From assembly GCF_005434965.1 (NCBI RefSeq), contig NZ_SKCI01000002.1:62001-126000 (forward strand): a stretch of 64,000 nucleotides of DNA. The letters are read 5' to 3'. The notes under the pieces are model-generated. The model saw nothing but the letters and a program-made list of their open reading frames with translations, was not told the origin of the DNA and searched no databases. The DNA is from Marimonas lutisalis (GTDB lineage: Bacteria > Pseudomonadota > Alphaproteobacteria > Rhodobacterales > Rhodobacteraceae). This document shows positions 41,596 through 50,643 of the stretch, piece after piece (the stretch's first letter is position 1; every line of letters starts with the position of its first letter). The translations under genes were made by a program, and so were the position numbers.

Positions 41596-43356
41596 CTACT
41601 GCACCAGGTATGGTTTGCGCGGTTTGTTACCCTGCAGGCCGACAGGCTCGCCTACAACCGGGAAATCGCCCATCAGGTAGGGGTGCATGCCCTGGTTCTT
41701 CAGGTTCTGCAGGAACTGGCCGAACCCGGTCAGGTCGGCCATTTTCGGCGCCTCGGCCAGCCGCCGCAGGGTCTTGTGGCCGATCTCGTCGATGATGGTC
41801 TGCAGTGGTTCCATCGGGTTCTCGATGAAATCCGCCATCGTCCAAATTCTTATGCGCGCCTTCGAATAGGGGCTGCGCAGCACGTCCAGATGCTCGCTCT
41901 CGATCTTCTGCAGCTTGGCGGCCTCGGCGCGGATTTCCGCGAAATTGCGGTTCGACTTAAAGAGCGGCACCGCCCACGCCCCGCTGATCACGCTGATCTG
42001 CGCATTGGGATCACGCGCCAGAAGCCAGCTCAGATCAAGATCCAGTTCCTTACCGGGCTTTGTCCGCGGACCGGGAATATCCTCGGGGCCCAGCTGGAAA
42101 CATTGCCGCTCGCCGCGCGTGTTCCAGATCAGGCTGGTCAGGAATGCCTTGCGGTTATAGTCGCGGATCGCGGCACTGTCGCACAGCGCCCCGTTTATCA
42201 CGGTCTGGTCCGCGCCGAAATCCACCCGATCGGGTGCGAACAGATGGCCATGCACCCGCGCGCCTGTGACCTTGGCCAGCCACGGCTCGAAATTCTCGAA
42301 CAACTCGGCAAAGCCCTGGAACACGGAATACAGGCCGCTGGTGGTGCCGTTCTCCCAGCCGTCGTTGGGAAACCGGCTCTGCATGTATAGGCCCGGCCGC
42401 CCGCGCGTCCGCCGCTCCACCGCCTTGGCGAAGATCCGGTCGATCTTGCCGGGGTTCGGCTCGGTCCGGCTCATCGCGCCTTCGGGCGTGGTCAGGAACG
42501 CCTCGTACAGGCGGTCGGCAAAGGGCCAGATCTTGCGCGCGACAAAACAGTCCGATCGGCGCAGCAGCTGCAGGTGATCATCGTAGAAGATATGCGGCTT
42601 GCCCTGGAAATCGAATTTCGACAGCGTCAGCGACCGGCTTTCGATATTGGTTGAATACTGCCGTGCCAGCGTCTGGAAATAGCTTTCGTCGGGGATCCAG
42701 ACCCGCCGGAAATACCGGTCATAGGTGGCGCGCTCGGGGTCCTGCAGGATGGCGCTCAGCGTCTGGCGCGTCAGGCACCACCACTGGCTGCCCATATGCG
42801 GCACGATGCCATTTGGGATGCGCCGGCGAAACCGCACCGCGCGCTGGATCGCCACGTAACGGTCGAACAGCTTGCGATGCCTGCGCCAGGAAAACGGGAA
42901 ACGCAGGGTAAAACGCTCCTCATCCAGACCCCCAACCGTCCACGGCACATCCGCCGTCGTGGCGCTTTCGATGAAATCGGTGCGTGGCCGCTCGGCCAGG
43001 TAATCGATCAGTTCCTGCACCGGGCGCAGCGGCAGGCAGGACCCGCTGGCCAGGTAGACGTGCCGCACCGCGGGAAACTGCGCCAGCATCAGTTCGCTGG
43101 CCTCCTGCGTGGCGGCCACGATGCCCCAAGTCCCCCACTCGCATTTGTGCCGGCGCGAAAACAGGATGTCGGGCAAATCCGAAAGCGCTTCACGGAACGC
43201 GGCATAGTCCGCTTTGGGTGTGTTGCGGTCGCAATGGATCACCACCGGGCAGCCCGCCGCGTACCAATGCCGCGCCACCTCCTCGGCCCGGTCCAGCGCC
43301 GTATGCACCAGCATCACGATACCCACGCTGCCGTGGTGGAGCATGGCCGCGTTCAT
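41596..43356 (-). CDS. Beta-1,6-N-acetylglucosaminyltransferase-like (GT14) protein
   Basis: A 586-residue protein. The N-terminal 300 residues match the core-2/I-branching and xylosyltransferase-type GT14 fold: GIVMLVHTALDRAEEVARHW, a YLASGSCLPLRPVQELIDYL block near 100-119 (family (x)SGxDxPL), then VPHMGSQWWCLTRQTLSAIL and VWIPDESYFQTLARQ with the catalytic-type Glu. The C-terminal 280 residues form an additional domain of unknown function (KFEP-type, VHGHLFAPDRVDFGADQTVING). This architecture is seen in Rhodobacterales. There is no signal peptide. Overlaps of ATGA with the GT2 gene and zero spacing to the sulfotransferase gene support a single pathway. Confidence 0.78.
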   Translation of the reverse strand: MNAAMLHHGSVGIVMLVHTALDRAEEVARHWYAAGCPVVIHCDRNTPKADYAAFREALSDLPDILFSRRHKCEWGTWGIVAATQEASELMLAQFPAVRHVYLASGSCLPLRPVQELIDYLAERPRTDFIESATTADVPWTVGGLDEERFTLRFPFSWRRHRKLFDRYVAIQRAVRFRRRIPNGIVPHMGSQWWCLTRQTLSAILQDPERATYDRYFRRVWIPDESYFQTLARQYSTNIESRSLTLSKFDFQGKPHIFYDDHLQLLRRSDCFVARKIWPFADRLYEAFLTTPEGAMSRTEPNPGKIDRIFAKAVERRTRGRPGLYMQSRFPNDGWENGTTSGLYSVFQGFAELFENFEPWLAKVTGARVHGHLFAPDRVDFGADQTVINGALCDSAAIRDYNRKAFLTSLIWNTRGERQCFQLGPEDIPGPRTKPGKELDLDLSWLLARDPNAQISVISGAWAVPLFKSNRNFAEIRAEAAKLQKIESEHLDVLRSPYSKARIRIWTMADFIENPMEPLQTIIDEIGHKTLRRLAEAPKMADLTGFGQFLQNLKNQGMHPYLMGDFPVVGEPVGLQGNKPRKPYLVQ

Positions 43357-44363
43357 GCCCAGTTCCCCTTCGACATCAGCCCCAGGATCTCAAGCTGTCG
43401 CCAGTTGATGTATTTCTCGCTCCACTTGCACCAAAGGTCGGGGTTTTGCGACAGGCTCTCGGCATAGGCCTTGTATTCCATGCTGGCGGCATAGTGCTGC
43501 TTGCGCTCCAGCTCTTCCTGCGCCTTGGCGGTGAAGGTATCCAGGAACTTGGTATGCAAGAGAACGCCGCTTGCCTTCTCGCCGCCCCACTCGTCGTAAA
43601 CCAGGTTCAGGCCCCGCGGCAGAAGCATGTGGGTCGAGCTGACATAGGTGTATTTGCGGTCCCACTTGACCAGCGGCACCTTGTTCAGCGCCGGCGCCGC
43701 CTCGGGCTTGTCGCGGAAGAACATCCGCGCCCGCGGCCCGCCCTGGATCCAGAGGTTCCCGAACTTGCCGTTCTTCTCGATCATGTAATTGCCGCTGTCG
43801 AACCAGCTGGTGATCTCCAGCGGGTTCTGTCCCTCGGCATAGGGCTGCGCGTCGATCCGGCCCTTTGGATACATGTCCAGCAGCATCGCCGAAAACGATT
43901 TGATCGAGGACGCATCGAGCCAGTCGGTCAGCGCCCGCAGGGGCCGCGTATCGCAGAACGGGTAGACCAGGAATTCATCCGGATCGACCACCACGTTCCA
44001 GTGCCCATGCCCGTGCTGCCACTGCAGCCAGTTCAGCCAGTCCACGCCGAACCGCGCCCGCTTGTAACTCTTGCGGGTGTACCAGACCGACACGTCGGGC
44101 TGCTTCATCAGGTATTCCAGGCTGCCGTCGTCACTGTCGTTGTCGACGATCAGGAAATGGTCCACCCCGATATCGCGATAGTATTTCAGGAAATAGGGCA
44201 GCCGGATCTTTTCGTTGCGCTGGGTCGAAAACAGCAGGATGTCGTCGCGCTTGATCTGGCCCGTGCGGTCGGAAACGGCCCGCAACTCGCGTCGCTTGCG
44301 AAACGCGCGAATACGCCAGCGCTTGCGCTGAAGCCTCAGACGATATGACTGCACAACGCCCAA
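43353..44363 (-). CDS. Glycosyltransferase family 2 / family 92-like protein
   Basis: A 336-residue protein with a basic N-terminus, then RDDILLFSTQRNEKIRLPYFLKYYRDIG (about 39-66), VDHFLIVDNDSDDGSLEYL (67-85), and NVVVDPDEFLVYP near 121-133, whose DPDE is the metal-binding acidic motif. This is the Glyco_tranf_2_4 pattern found in bacterial putative glycan synthases. The start is a TTG at 44361-44363 with AGGGA 7 bases upstream; a GTG three codons later is the alternative. The 3' end overlaps the GT14 gene by four bases. Sugar and acceptor unknown. Confidence 0.82.
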   Translation of the reverse strand: MGVVQSYRLRLQRKRWRIRAFRKRRELRAVSDRTGQIKRDDILLFSTQRNEKIRLPYFLKYYRDIGVDHFLIVDNDSDDGSLEYLMKQPDVSVWYTRKSYKRARFGVDWLNWLQWQHGHGHWNVVVDPDEFLVYPFCDTRPLRALTDWLDASSIKSFSAMLLDMYPKGRIDAQPYAEGQNPLEITSWFDSGNYMIEKNGKFGNLWIQGGPRARMFFRDKPEAAPALNKVPLVKWDRKYTYVSSTHMLLPRGLNLVYDEWGGEKASGVLLHTKFLDTFTAKAQEELERKQHYAASMEYKAYAESLSQNPDLWCKWSEKYINWRQLEILGLMSKGNWA

Positions 44364-44413
44364 TGACGTTCCCTAGTTACCCATGGCCGGTGGTCCGGAT
44401 CCGATTCCGCCTA

Positions 44414-45658
44414 TCACGCCATCTTTAAGACGGCGTTGAAATGCGCATCCCATGTTGGCGGCTCGAACGTATCCCGAGATCTTCCACCTGCTGACCTGCC
44501 TGCCCTATGACCCTCTGCCAAGGATGTTATTCTTCTTTGCCAAAGATAACTGTCCTTTAGGCTTGCGTAAACGGGAATATCCCCAAGCACTTCGCGTGTC
44601 GCGGGCAGCTCGGCGCAGATCACCGGAACCCCCCGTGCCGCCGCCTCCGCCGCCGGCAATCCGAACCCCTCGGCAAAACTCGGGTAGAGCGCGCCGGCCG
44701 CGCCCTCCAGCAGCGCTGCGATCGCCCCGTCGCTCAGCCCGGCGTATTCGTGGATGTGCTGGCCCTTCAGCGGCGAATGATCCAGCCGATAGAACAGCTC
44801 CTCGTTCATCCAGCCGCGCTGCCCGCAGATCACCAGATGCGGCATGTCCTGCGGCACGGTCTGCTTCACCATCCGCTCCCAGATCTCCAGAAGCAGGGTA
44901 TGGTTCTTGCGTGGTTCCAGCGTGCCGACGGTGACGAAATACACCCCCTCCGGCGGCAGCCCGGTGGGCAACTCGTCGGGTCTCGGTTCGGCCAGTTCCA
45001 CCCCCAGCAGCGCCACCAGCCCGGGCGGCACCTTGCCGATCTCCTCGAAATGGCGCTCGGCATCGCGGCGGGTGGCACGCGAATTGTAGATCACCAGGTC
45101 GGCCCATCGGCTTACCTGTTTCAGCATCGCGCGAAACCGCGTGACCGCCTCGGGCCGCTGATAAAGCGGATGATCCAGCGGGATCGTGTCATGCACCATC
45201 ACCACGATCTGGCCGCCCAGCCCATGGCACACCGCGTGCACCACCCGATCCGTCAGGTTGGTGTGACCCACGTTGAAATAGCTCGTGCCCTGCGGCAAAT
45301 GCCGCGCCAGCATCCTGCGCAGGCCGCTCTTGGGTGCCCGCGCCCTGGCCAGCCGCCGCATGTCCGATTGCGCGCGCTTCTGCGCCTTGTCCAGTCGCGA
45401 GAATATCTTCGACAGCCGGTCGGACGGGCCCCAGGCCACGCGCCCCTCGATCCGCTCGGCCAGTCCAGTCATCCCCGCCTCGTCCAGCAGGATATACCCC
45501 AGCGACGTGCGCACCAGGCCGAAGGCGGCGATCCGGTCGGCCACCAGCGCACGCAGATAGGCCAGCTCCACCAGGTCCACCCCGGTCAGGCCCTTGCCCG
45601 CCCGGCTCACCAGCCGGGTCAGGTCCAGCAGGCAGGCCTTGTCCGGCTCAGCGCTCAT
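44414..45658 (-). CDS. Glycosyltransferase family 4 (GT-B)
   Basis: A 414-residue GT-B glycosyltransferase. The N-terminal Rossmann half includes VVMVHDTIPLDHPLYQRP around 152-169 and VIYNSRATRRDAERHF near 193. The C-terminal nucleotide-sugar half has FVTVGTLEPRKNHTLLLEIW and LYPSFAEGFGLPAAEAAARG, the GT4 E-x7-E region. I chose the ATG at 45656-45658 (MSAEPDKACLLDLTRLV), which overlaps galE by 11 bases. A longer frame upstream is Gly/Arg/Trp-rich and antisense-like. The last 50 residues carry many basic residues. It may build the same glycan as the GT2-GT14 pair. Confidence 0.85.
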   Translation of the reverse strand: MSAEPDKACLLDLTRLVSRAGKGLTGVDLVELAYLRALVADRIAAFGLVRTSLGYILLDEAGMTGLAERIEGRVAWGPSDRLSKIFSRLDKAQKRAQSDMRRLARARAPKSGLRRMLARHLPQGTSYFNVGHTNLTDRVVHAVCHGLGGQIVVMVHDTIPLDHPLYQRPEAVTRFRAMLKQVSRWADLVIYNSRATRRDAERHFEEIGKVPPGLVALLGVELAEPRPDELPTGLPPEGVYFVTVGTLEPRKNHTLLLEIWERMVKQTVPQDMPHLVICGQRGWMNEELFYRLDHSPLKGQHIHEYAGLSDGAIAALLEGAAGALYPSFAEGFGLPAAEAAARGVPVICAELPATREVLGDIPVYASLKDSYLWQRRITSLAEGHRAGRSAGGRSRDTFEPPTWDAHFNAVLKMA

Positions 45659-46631
45659 AGGCCCCGACCTGATGCCAGCGCCAGGCGTCTTCCACCATCT
45701 GTGCCATGGTCGATCGGTCCGGCCGCCAGCCCAGCTCGGTCCCGGCCCTGACCGAACCCGAAACCAGCCTGGTGCAGTCACCTGCCCGCCGCGGCCCCTC
45801 GGTATGGGGCACTTCGCGGCCCGTTACCTTTGCCGCCTCGTCCATCACTTCGCGCACGGAAAACCCGCTGCCGGTGCCCAGGTTGAACACCCGGCTGCCC
45901 TTGCCGTCGCGCAGCCATTGCAGGCCCAGGATATGCGCTTCGACCAGGTCCATCACGTGCACGTAGTCGCGGATACAGGTGCCATCGGGAGTGTCGTAAT
46001 CGGTGCCGTGAACGATCAGCGCGTCGCGCCGCCCCGCCACCGCATCGAGGATTAGCGGAATCAAATGCGTCTCGGGCTGGTGAAACTCGCCCACCTCGGC
46101 CTCGGGGTCGGCCCCGGCCACGTTGAAATAGCGGAAGATCACCGATTGCAGCCCGTCCGAGGCTTCGAAATCGGCCAGCATGTCCTCGATCGAGCGTTTC
46201 GATTTCCCATAGGCATTGATCGGGAATTGCGGGCTCTCTTCGTCCAGCACCACGTTGTCCTGGTCGCCATATGTCGCGCAGGTCGAGCTGAAGACGAAAT
46301 GCTTGCAGCCCGCCGCGATGCTCGCCTCGATCAGGTTCTGCGAACCGGTCACGTTGTTGCGCCAGTATTTTCCGGGCAGGCTCATGCTTTCGCCCACCTG
46401 GCTCAGCGCGGCGAAATGCATCACCGCAACCGGCTCATGTTCGACAAAAACCTCGTCCAGGCGCCCGCGGTCCAGCAGGTCGCCTTTCTCGAAAGGTCCG
46501 AATTTGACCGCCTGTTCCCAGCCGGTCGACAGGTTGTCGAAGGTGACGGGCATGAAACCGGCCGCTTTCAACGCTTTGCAGGCATGCGATCCGATATAGC
46601 CCGCACCGCCCGTTACCAGAACGTTACTCAC
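45648..46631 (-). CDS. galE: UDP-glucose 4-epimerase
   Basis: GalE interconverts UDP-glucose and UDP-galactose using bound NAD. The 327-residue protein has GGAGYIGSHACKAL at 8-21, the catalytic YGKSKR (Tyr-x-x-x-Lys, about residue 145), HFAALSQVGESMSLPGKYW, SSTCATYG, and GTDYDTPDGTCIRDYVHVMDL, all GalE signatures. The start is a GTG at 46629-46631 with a G-rich ribosome-binding site 8 bases upstream. galU is 19 bases upstream, so galU-galE supply UDP-sugars for the cluster. Confidence 0.96.
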   Translation of the reverse strand: MSNVLVTGGAGYIGSHACKALKAAGFMPVTFDNLSTGWEQAVKFGPFEKGDLLDRGRLDEVFVEHEPVAVMHFAALSQVGESMSLPGKYWRNNVTGSQNLIEASIAAGCKHFVFSSTCATYGDQDNVVLDEESPQFPINAYGKSKRSIEDMLADFEASDGLQSVIFRYFNVAGADPEAEVGEFHQPETHLIPLILDAVAGRRDALIVHGTDYDTPDGTCIRDYVHVMDLVEAHILGLQWLRDGKGSRVFNLGTGSGFSVREVMDEAAKVTGREVPHTEGPRRAGDCTRLVSGSVRAGTELGWRPDRSTMAQMVEDAWRWHQVGAYER

Positions 46632-46650
46632 AAGCTTGCCCCCGCGTCGG

Positions 46651-47544
46651 TTACTCGGCCGCCTTGTCCACGTGCACGATGTCCTGCAAATAGCTCATCA
46701 GGCTGTCGCGCAGATCGTCGCGGGCCAGGCCAAAGGCCACCGTGGCCTGCAGGAAGCCCGCTTTCGAACCACAGTCGAACCGCTGACCGGCAAAGCGATA
46801 GCCGTAAACCGGGCGTTCCGCCTCGATCTCGGCGGCGATCGCGTCGGTCAGCTGGATTTCCCCGCCGGCCCCGGTCTTCATTTTGTTCAGATTGCGCAGC
46901 ACGTCAGGCGTCAGAAGGTAGCGCCCGATCACCGCCAGGTTCGACGGCGCCTTGTCGGCCTCGGGCTTTTCAACCATTCCGCCAACCGAAACCATCGGCC
47001 CGTTTTCGGCCTTCACGTCCAGGATGCCATAGGCCGATGCCTTTTCCTTCGGCACTTCCATCGCCGCCACCATGCAGCCTGGGTTTTCCTCGTAGGCTTC
47101 GACCATCTCTTGCAGACAGGGCTTTTCCGCCGCGATCACGTCATCGGGCAGGATCACGGCAAAGGGTTCGTTGCCGATCAGGCGCTTGGCACACCACACC
47201 GCGTGACCCAGTCCCAGCGCCTTGTGCTGGCGGATATAGGCGATCGCGCCTGAATCCATGTTGGTGTTCTTCAGGATATCCAGAAGCTCGGTCTTGTTCT
47301 TCTTGCGCAGCTCCTGCTCCAGCACAGGCGCATGGTCAAAGTAATCCTCCAGCGCACCCTTGCCGCGCGAGGTGACAAAGATGAATTCCTTGATGCCCGC
47401 GGCCCGCGCCTCGTCGATCGCGTACTGGATCAACGGGCGGTCGACCAGCGTCATGATTTCCTTTGGCACCGATTTGGTGGCAGGCAGGAACCGTGTTCCC
47501 AAACCCGCGACAGGAAAGATTGCCTTTGTGATCTTCTTTTTCAT
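46651..47544 (-). CDS. galU: UTP-glucose-1-phosphate uridylyltransferase
   Basis: GalU makes UDP-glucose from UTP and glucose 1-phosphate. The 297-residue protein starts MKKKITKAIFPVAGLGTRFLP, with the nucleotide-binding GLGTRFLPATKSVPKEI. FVTSRGKGALEDYFD, LGLGHAVWCAKRLIGNEPFAV, LPDDVI and IQLTDAIAAE follow. I chose the ATG at 47542-47544 (GAGG 8 bases upstream). An in-frame start at 47568 would add eight residues. An AT-rich tract lies upstream. Confidence 0.97.
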   Translation of the reverse strand: MKKKITKAIFPVAGLGTRFLPATKSVPKEIMTLVDRPLIQYAIDEARAAGIKEFIFVTSRGKGALEDYFDHAPVLEQELRKKNKTELLDILKNTNMDSGAIAYIRQHKALGLGHAVWCAKRLIGNEPFAVILPDDVIAAEKPCLQEMVEAYEENPGCMVAAMEVPKEKASAYGILDVKAENGPMVSVGGMVEKPEADKAPSNLAVIGRYLLTPDVLRNLNKMKTGAGGEIQLTDAIAAEIEAERPVYGYRFAGQRFDCGSKAGFLQATVAFGLARDDLRDSLMSYLQDIVHVDKAAE

Positions 47545-47639
47545 GTCCTGAACCTCATACCCCACCATGTCGTTGGTGCATGGCGCTTACGTTTCTCTAT
47601 CGCACGAAAATCACTGCAAACTACAGCGCCTGAGCCTGA

Positions 47640-47685
47640 CTAAATGCAAAAAATGTCAAAAATTCGATATTTGGTGTTTTTTTGC
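47640..47685. promoter_or_regulatory. AT-rich tract upstream of galU
   Basis: Between the GT2 gene and galU, 47640-47685 is strikingly AT-rich in this GC-rich window and holds runs of A and T. On the minus strand it contains a perfect TTGACA. I do not see a matching -10 at normal spacing. Such tracts are targets of MucR/Ros-type regulators of exopolysaccharide genes in alphaproteobacteria (family knowledge); the link here is inference. Confidence 0.35.
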
Positions 47686-48921
47686 TCACGCTTCGCCGTC
47701 CAAACCCCTGACTGGGGCCACCTGCGCCACTTCGCGTGCAACCCGGGCGCGAAACCCAACCATTTGAAAAACGTTCTGATTTCTTTCGCTTCGTCCGAAC
47801 AGACCGCCATTCTGTTCCCACACACCATCGCGGGTCAGGCAGACCTTGTGAAACCGCGTGCTCGGTCCGAACAGGAACAGCGAAACCGTCTCGCCCTTCT
47901 TCACCCGTGCGCGCGCTTTGCGTCGCAGCGCGCGTGCCTGCCAGATGCGCCCGGCCAGAACCACCGCCGGGCCCGCTGCGCCGTCGAACCGCCGGAACGC
48001 GTCTCCGGCTTGCGCAATCGCCACCGATCCCGCCGTGCGGGTTTCGCCTTCGCTATACCCTTCCAGCAGGCCCACCAGCAGCTCGCCGGCCTGCGCCTCG
48101 CGCAGCAGGCCGCGGACCACCTGGTCGTCCAGCCGCTCGCGCTCTTCGTTCTGGACTTCCTGCCAGCGCTGAACACGCTGCGCCGCACTGCAATGGGTGT
48201 GCAGGAACACCGCCCAGCTCGCGCCGATCTCGCGCAGGCTCTGCACCGCGCGGTTCGCCTTGCGCCGAGGGCTCGCGGCATAGGCGTGATGCACCTGGGC
48301 CAGCGGCACGATTGCCGTCGCATACCCCCCGGTCGCCAGCCGCAGGTTCAGGTCGGTTTCATCCAGGTAGAAGTGATAGCGCGGATCGAACCCGCCCAGC
48401 CGCAGCAGCGCCGACCGGCGCACCGCCATGTTGGTGCCCTCGGTCTTGATCGCCTGCCCGGGCGCCGGGTGCAGCACCGTCGGCCGCGCCTCGTCTACCC
48501 TCAGCGGTTCGGCCCGGCCGCATGAATCGACCATCCGCGCCTTCCACTGAAACGAGATGCCGTTGCGCCCCCGCACAAAGCCACCCGCGGCGGCGACGTC
48601 ATCGTTATCGAACGGCGCAGTCAGGTGATGCAGCCACATCGGTTCGGGCACCGCATCATCGTCGATGAAGGCCACGACCTCGCCCGCCGCCTGCGCCAGC
48701 CCCAGGTTGCGCGCAGCCGCGATATTGGGCCGGTCGTATTCGATCAGCTTCACTCGCGGCGCGAACCCGGCCTCCCGCACCGCGTCGCAACCGCTCGGGT
48801 CCGCCACCACGATCACCTCGAAATTCGGATATCGCAGCCCGGCCACGCCTGTCAGGCACCAGGTCAGGCTCTCCGGCCGGTCGCGGCTTACAATCACCAC
48901 GCTGACCGGCAGGGCGTTCAT
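47686..48921 (-). CDS. Glycosyltransferase family 2
   Basis: A 411-residue GT-A glycosyltransferase. It starts MNALPVSVVIVSRDRPESLTWCL, then RPNIAAARNLGLAQAAGEVVAFIDDDAVPEP near 78-108, whose DDD is the metal-binding acidic motif. GFDPRYHFYLDETDLNLRLATGG near 179-201 holds the ED/ETD acceptor-side motif. The C-terminal 170 residues are Arg-rich without clear domains. The ATG at 48919-48921 overlaps kdsB by four bases. Substrate unknown. Its coupling to kdsB suggests it may act on Kdo or core-type structures, which is inference. Confidence 0.85.
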   Translation of the reverse strand: MNALPVSVVIVSRDRPESLTWCLTGVAGLRYPNFEVIVVADPSGCDAVREAGFAPRVKLIEYDRPNIAAARNLGLAQAAGEVVAFIDDDAVPEPMWLHHLTAPFDNDDVAAAGGFVRGRNGISFQWKARMVDSCGRAEPLRVDEARPTVLHPAPGQAIKTEGTNMAVRRSALLRLGGFDPRYHFYLDETDLNLRLATGGYATAIVPLAQVHHAYAASPRRKANRAVQSLREIGASWAVFLHTHCSAAQRVQRWQEVQNEERERLDDQVVRGLLREAQAGELLVGLLEGYSEGETRTAGSVAIAQAGDAFRRFDGAAGPAVVLAGRIWQARALRRKARARVKKGETVSLFLFGPSTRFHKVCLTRDGVWEQNGGLFGRSERNQNVFQMVGFRARVAREVAQVAPVRGLDGEA

Positions 48922-49718
48922 TCCATCCCCATCTCGCGCATCATCGCTTCGATCCGGGGCACGTCCTCGGGGTTGTTCAACTCCCAGAACTGCCGCCCCC
49001 GCGCCTCGACCTCGACGCACAGAACCGGCCGGCCATGCTCCATGAAGCGCAGCTGCTCCAGCCCTTCCAGCCCCTCCAGCGTGCCCATGTACCACGCCGC
49101 ATAGGCCGCCAGCGCCGACGGGCGATAGGCATAGACACCCACGTGATGAAACACCGGTGTTTCGGCGTCGTCGGCATAGGTCTCGGCGGTGAACGGGATC
49201 ACCTCTTTCGAGAAGTAGAGCGCGTGATTGTCACGGGTGAACACCGCCGTGGTACCGCCCACGCGGCCCGCGCGGCGATCTTCCAGGAACCCGTTCAATG
49301 CCCGCCCGTCACAGCGCAGCACCGGCGTGGCCACCTCGGCCATCGCGTCGCGCCCCAGCCCTTCGACCAGGCCTTCGACAAACCAGGCCGGGGTCAGCGG
49401 CGCATCGCCCTGCAGGTTCACCACGATGTCGTACCCCCCGCCCAGCACCGCCAGTGCCTCGGCGCAGCGCTCGGTTCCGTTTCGGCACTCCGATGAGGTC
49501 ATCACCACCTCGGCACCGAAGGCTTCGCTCGCCTGCTGGATACGTGTGTCATCCGTGGCCACTACCACGCGGTCCACGCCCTGCACGCCACAGGCCGCCT
49601 CCCACGATCTCTGGATCAGGCTTTTCGCGGCACCACCCGCGCCGGTCAGCTCGACCAACGGCTTGCCCGGGTACCGGGACGAGGCATAGCGCGCCGGGAT
49701 GACGATCAGAACACTCAT
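48918..49718 (-). CDS. kdsB: 3-deoxy-manno-octulosonate cytidylyltransferase
   Basis: KdsB activates Kdo as CMP-Kdo for LPS and some capsules. The 266-residue protein has IPARYASSRYPGKPLVELTG at 6-25, VVVATDDTRI, SSECRNGTERCAEAL, VNLQGDAPL (about 101-109), and HHVGVYAYRP, the expected KdsB/NeuA-type motifs. It lies between a GT2 gene and cysQ with four-base overlaps on each side. kdsD is encoded 12 kb upstream, so both ends of the Kdo pathway except KdsA and KdsC are present in the window. Confidence 0.95.
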   Translation of the reverse strand: MSVLIVIPARYASSRYPGKPLVELTGAGGAAKSLIQRSWEAACGVQGVDRVVVATDDTRIQQASEAFGAEVVMTSSECRNGTERCAEALAVLGGGYDIVVNLQGDAPLTPAWFVEGLVEGLGRDAMAEVATPVLRCDGRALNGFLEDRRAGRVGGTTAVFTRDNHALYFSKEVIPFTAETYADDAETPVFHHVGVYAYRPSALAAYAAWYMGTLEGLEGLEQLRFMEHGRPVLCVEVEARGRQFWELNNPEDVPRIEAMMREMGME

Positions 49719-50518
49719 GCCGGTTTCAACTCCACGCTGGGGGAACAGGCGATGAAATAGGGGTTGGCATAGTCATCCTTTCCGTAGGTCAGCGGCGTGT
49801 GATCATCGAACCGCACCACCCGGCCGCCCGCACCGTGCAGCACCGCATGCCCCGCGGCCGTGTCCCATTCCATCGTCCGGCCCACCCGCGGGTAAAGATC
49901 GGCCTCGCCCGTCGCCACCAGGCAGAACTTGAGCGACGATCCCGCGCTCTTGAACTCCTTCGTGGCGTATTTGGCGATATAATCCCGGGTCTCGTCGGTC
50001 AGGTGCGATTTGCTGGCCACCACCATCAGTGCGCCGTTGTCAGCCGCCGACACCCGGATCGGCCGCGTGTTGCCGGCGGTTTCCGTGTCAAACGGCCCGT
50101 CCTCTTCCACCGCGCTGCCATCGGCCAGCGTATAGAACATCCGCCCCTTGGCCGGCGCGTAAACCACGCCGCGCGTTGGTACGCCGTTCTCGACATAGGC
50201 GATGTTCACGGTGAAATCGCCGCGGCGGTGAATGAATTCCTTGGTGCCGTCCAGCGGATCGACGATCAGGAACGTGTCGGCCTTCTGCCCGTGCGATGCC
50301 GCCTGCTCCTCGGTCACCAGCAGGGTATCGGGAAACGCCGCGCGCAGGCCGGCACTGATGATCGCATCAGCCGCTTCGTCTGCCTCGGTCACCGGGCTGT
50401 CGTCCGATTTCACCTTCACGTCGAAATCGTCGGCGCCATAGATCTCCATGATCCGGTCGCCCGCGCGCAGCGCCAGGCTGCGCATCACGCCAGTCAGCTT
50501 TTCGTAATCCAAGGTCAC
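49715..50518 (-). CDS. cysQ: 3'(2'),5'-bisphosphate nucleotidase CysQ
   Basis: CysQ hydrolyses PAP, the by-product of PAPS-dependent sulfate transfer, to AMP and phosphate. The 267-residue member of the inositol monophosphatase superfamily has SPVTEADEAADAIISAGLRA, the metal-binding VTEEQAASHG and DPLDGTKEFIHRRGDFTVN, and the C-terminal WDTAAGHAVLHGAGG. The start is a GTG at 50516-50518. It heads the cysQ-kdsB-GT2 run. A sulfotransferase in the same region (40-41.6 kb) makes a PAP-recycling role plausible. Confidence 0.93.
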   Translation of the reverse strand: MTLDYEKLTGVMRSLALRAGDRIMEIYGADDFDVKVKSDDSPVTEADEAADAIISAGLRAAFPDTLLVTEEQAASHGQKADTFLIVDPLDGTKEFIHRRGDFTVNIAYVENGVPTRGVVYAPAKGRMFYTLADGSAVEEDGPFDTETAGNTRPIRVSAADNGALMVVASKSHLTDETRDYIAKYATKEFKSAGSSLKFCLVATGEADLYPRVGRTMEWDTAAGHAVLHGAGGRVVRFDDHTPLTYGKDDYANPYFIACSPSVELKPA

Positions 50519-50643
50519 ACTCCCGATACCACCGCGATGCGGCTTTTGTTGTGAAAATCACTCGCCCCCCTTATGATCCGCGGCTAACCGGACGGCAAGG
50601 AATCCGTTTTACAAAAGCGGCGCCGCGGCGGAGCAGTGACACC

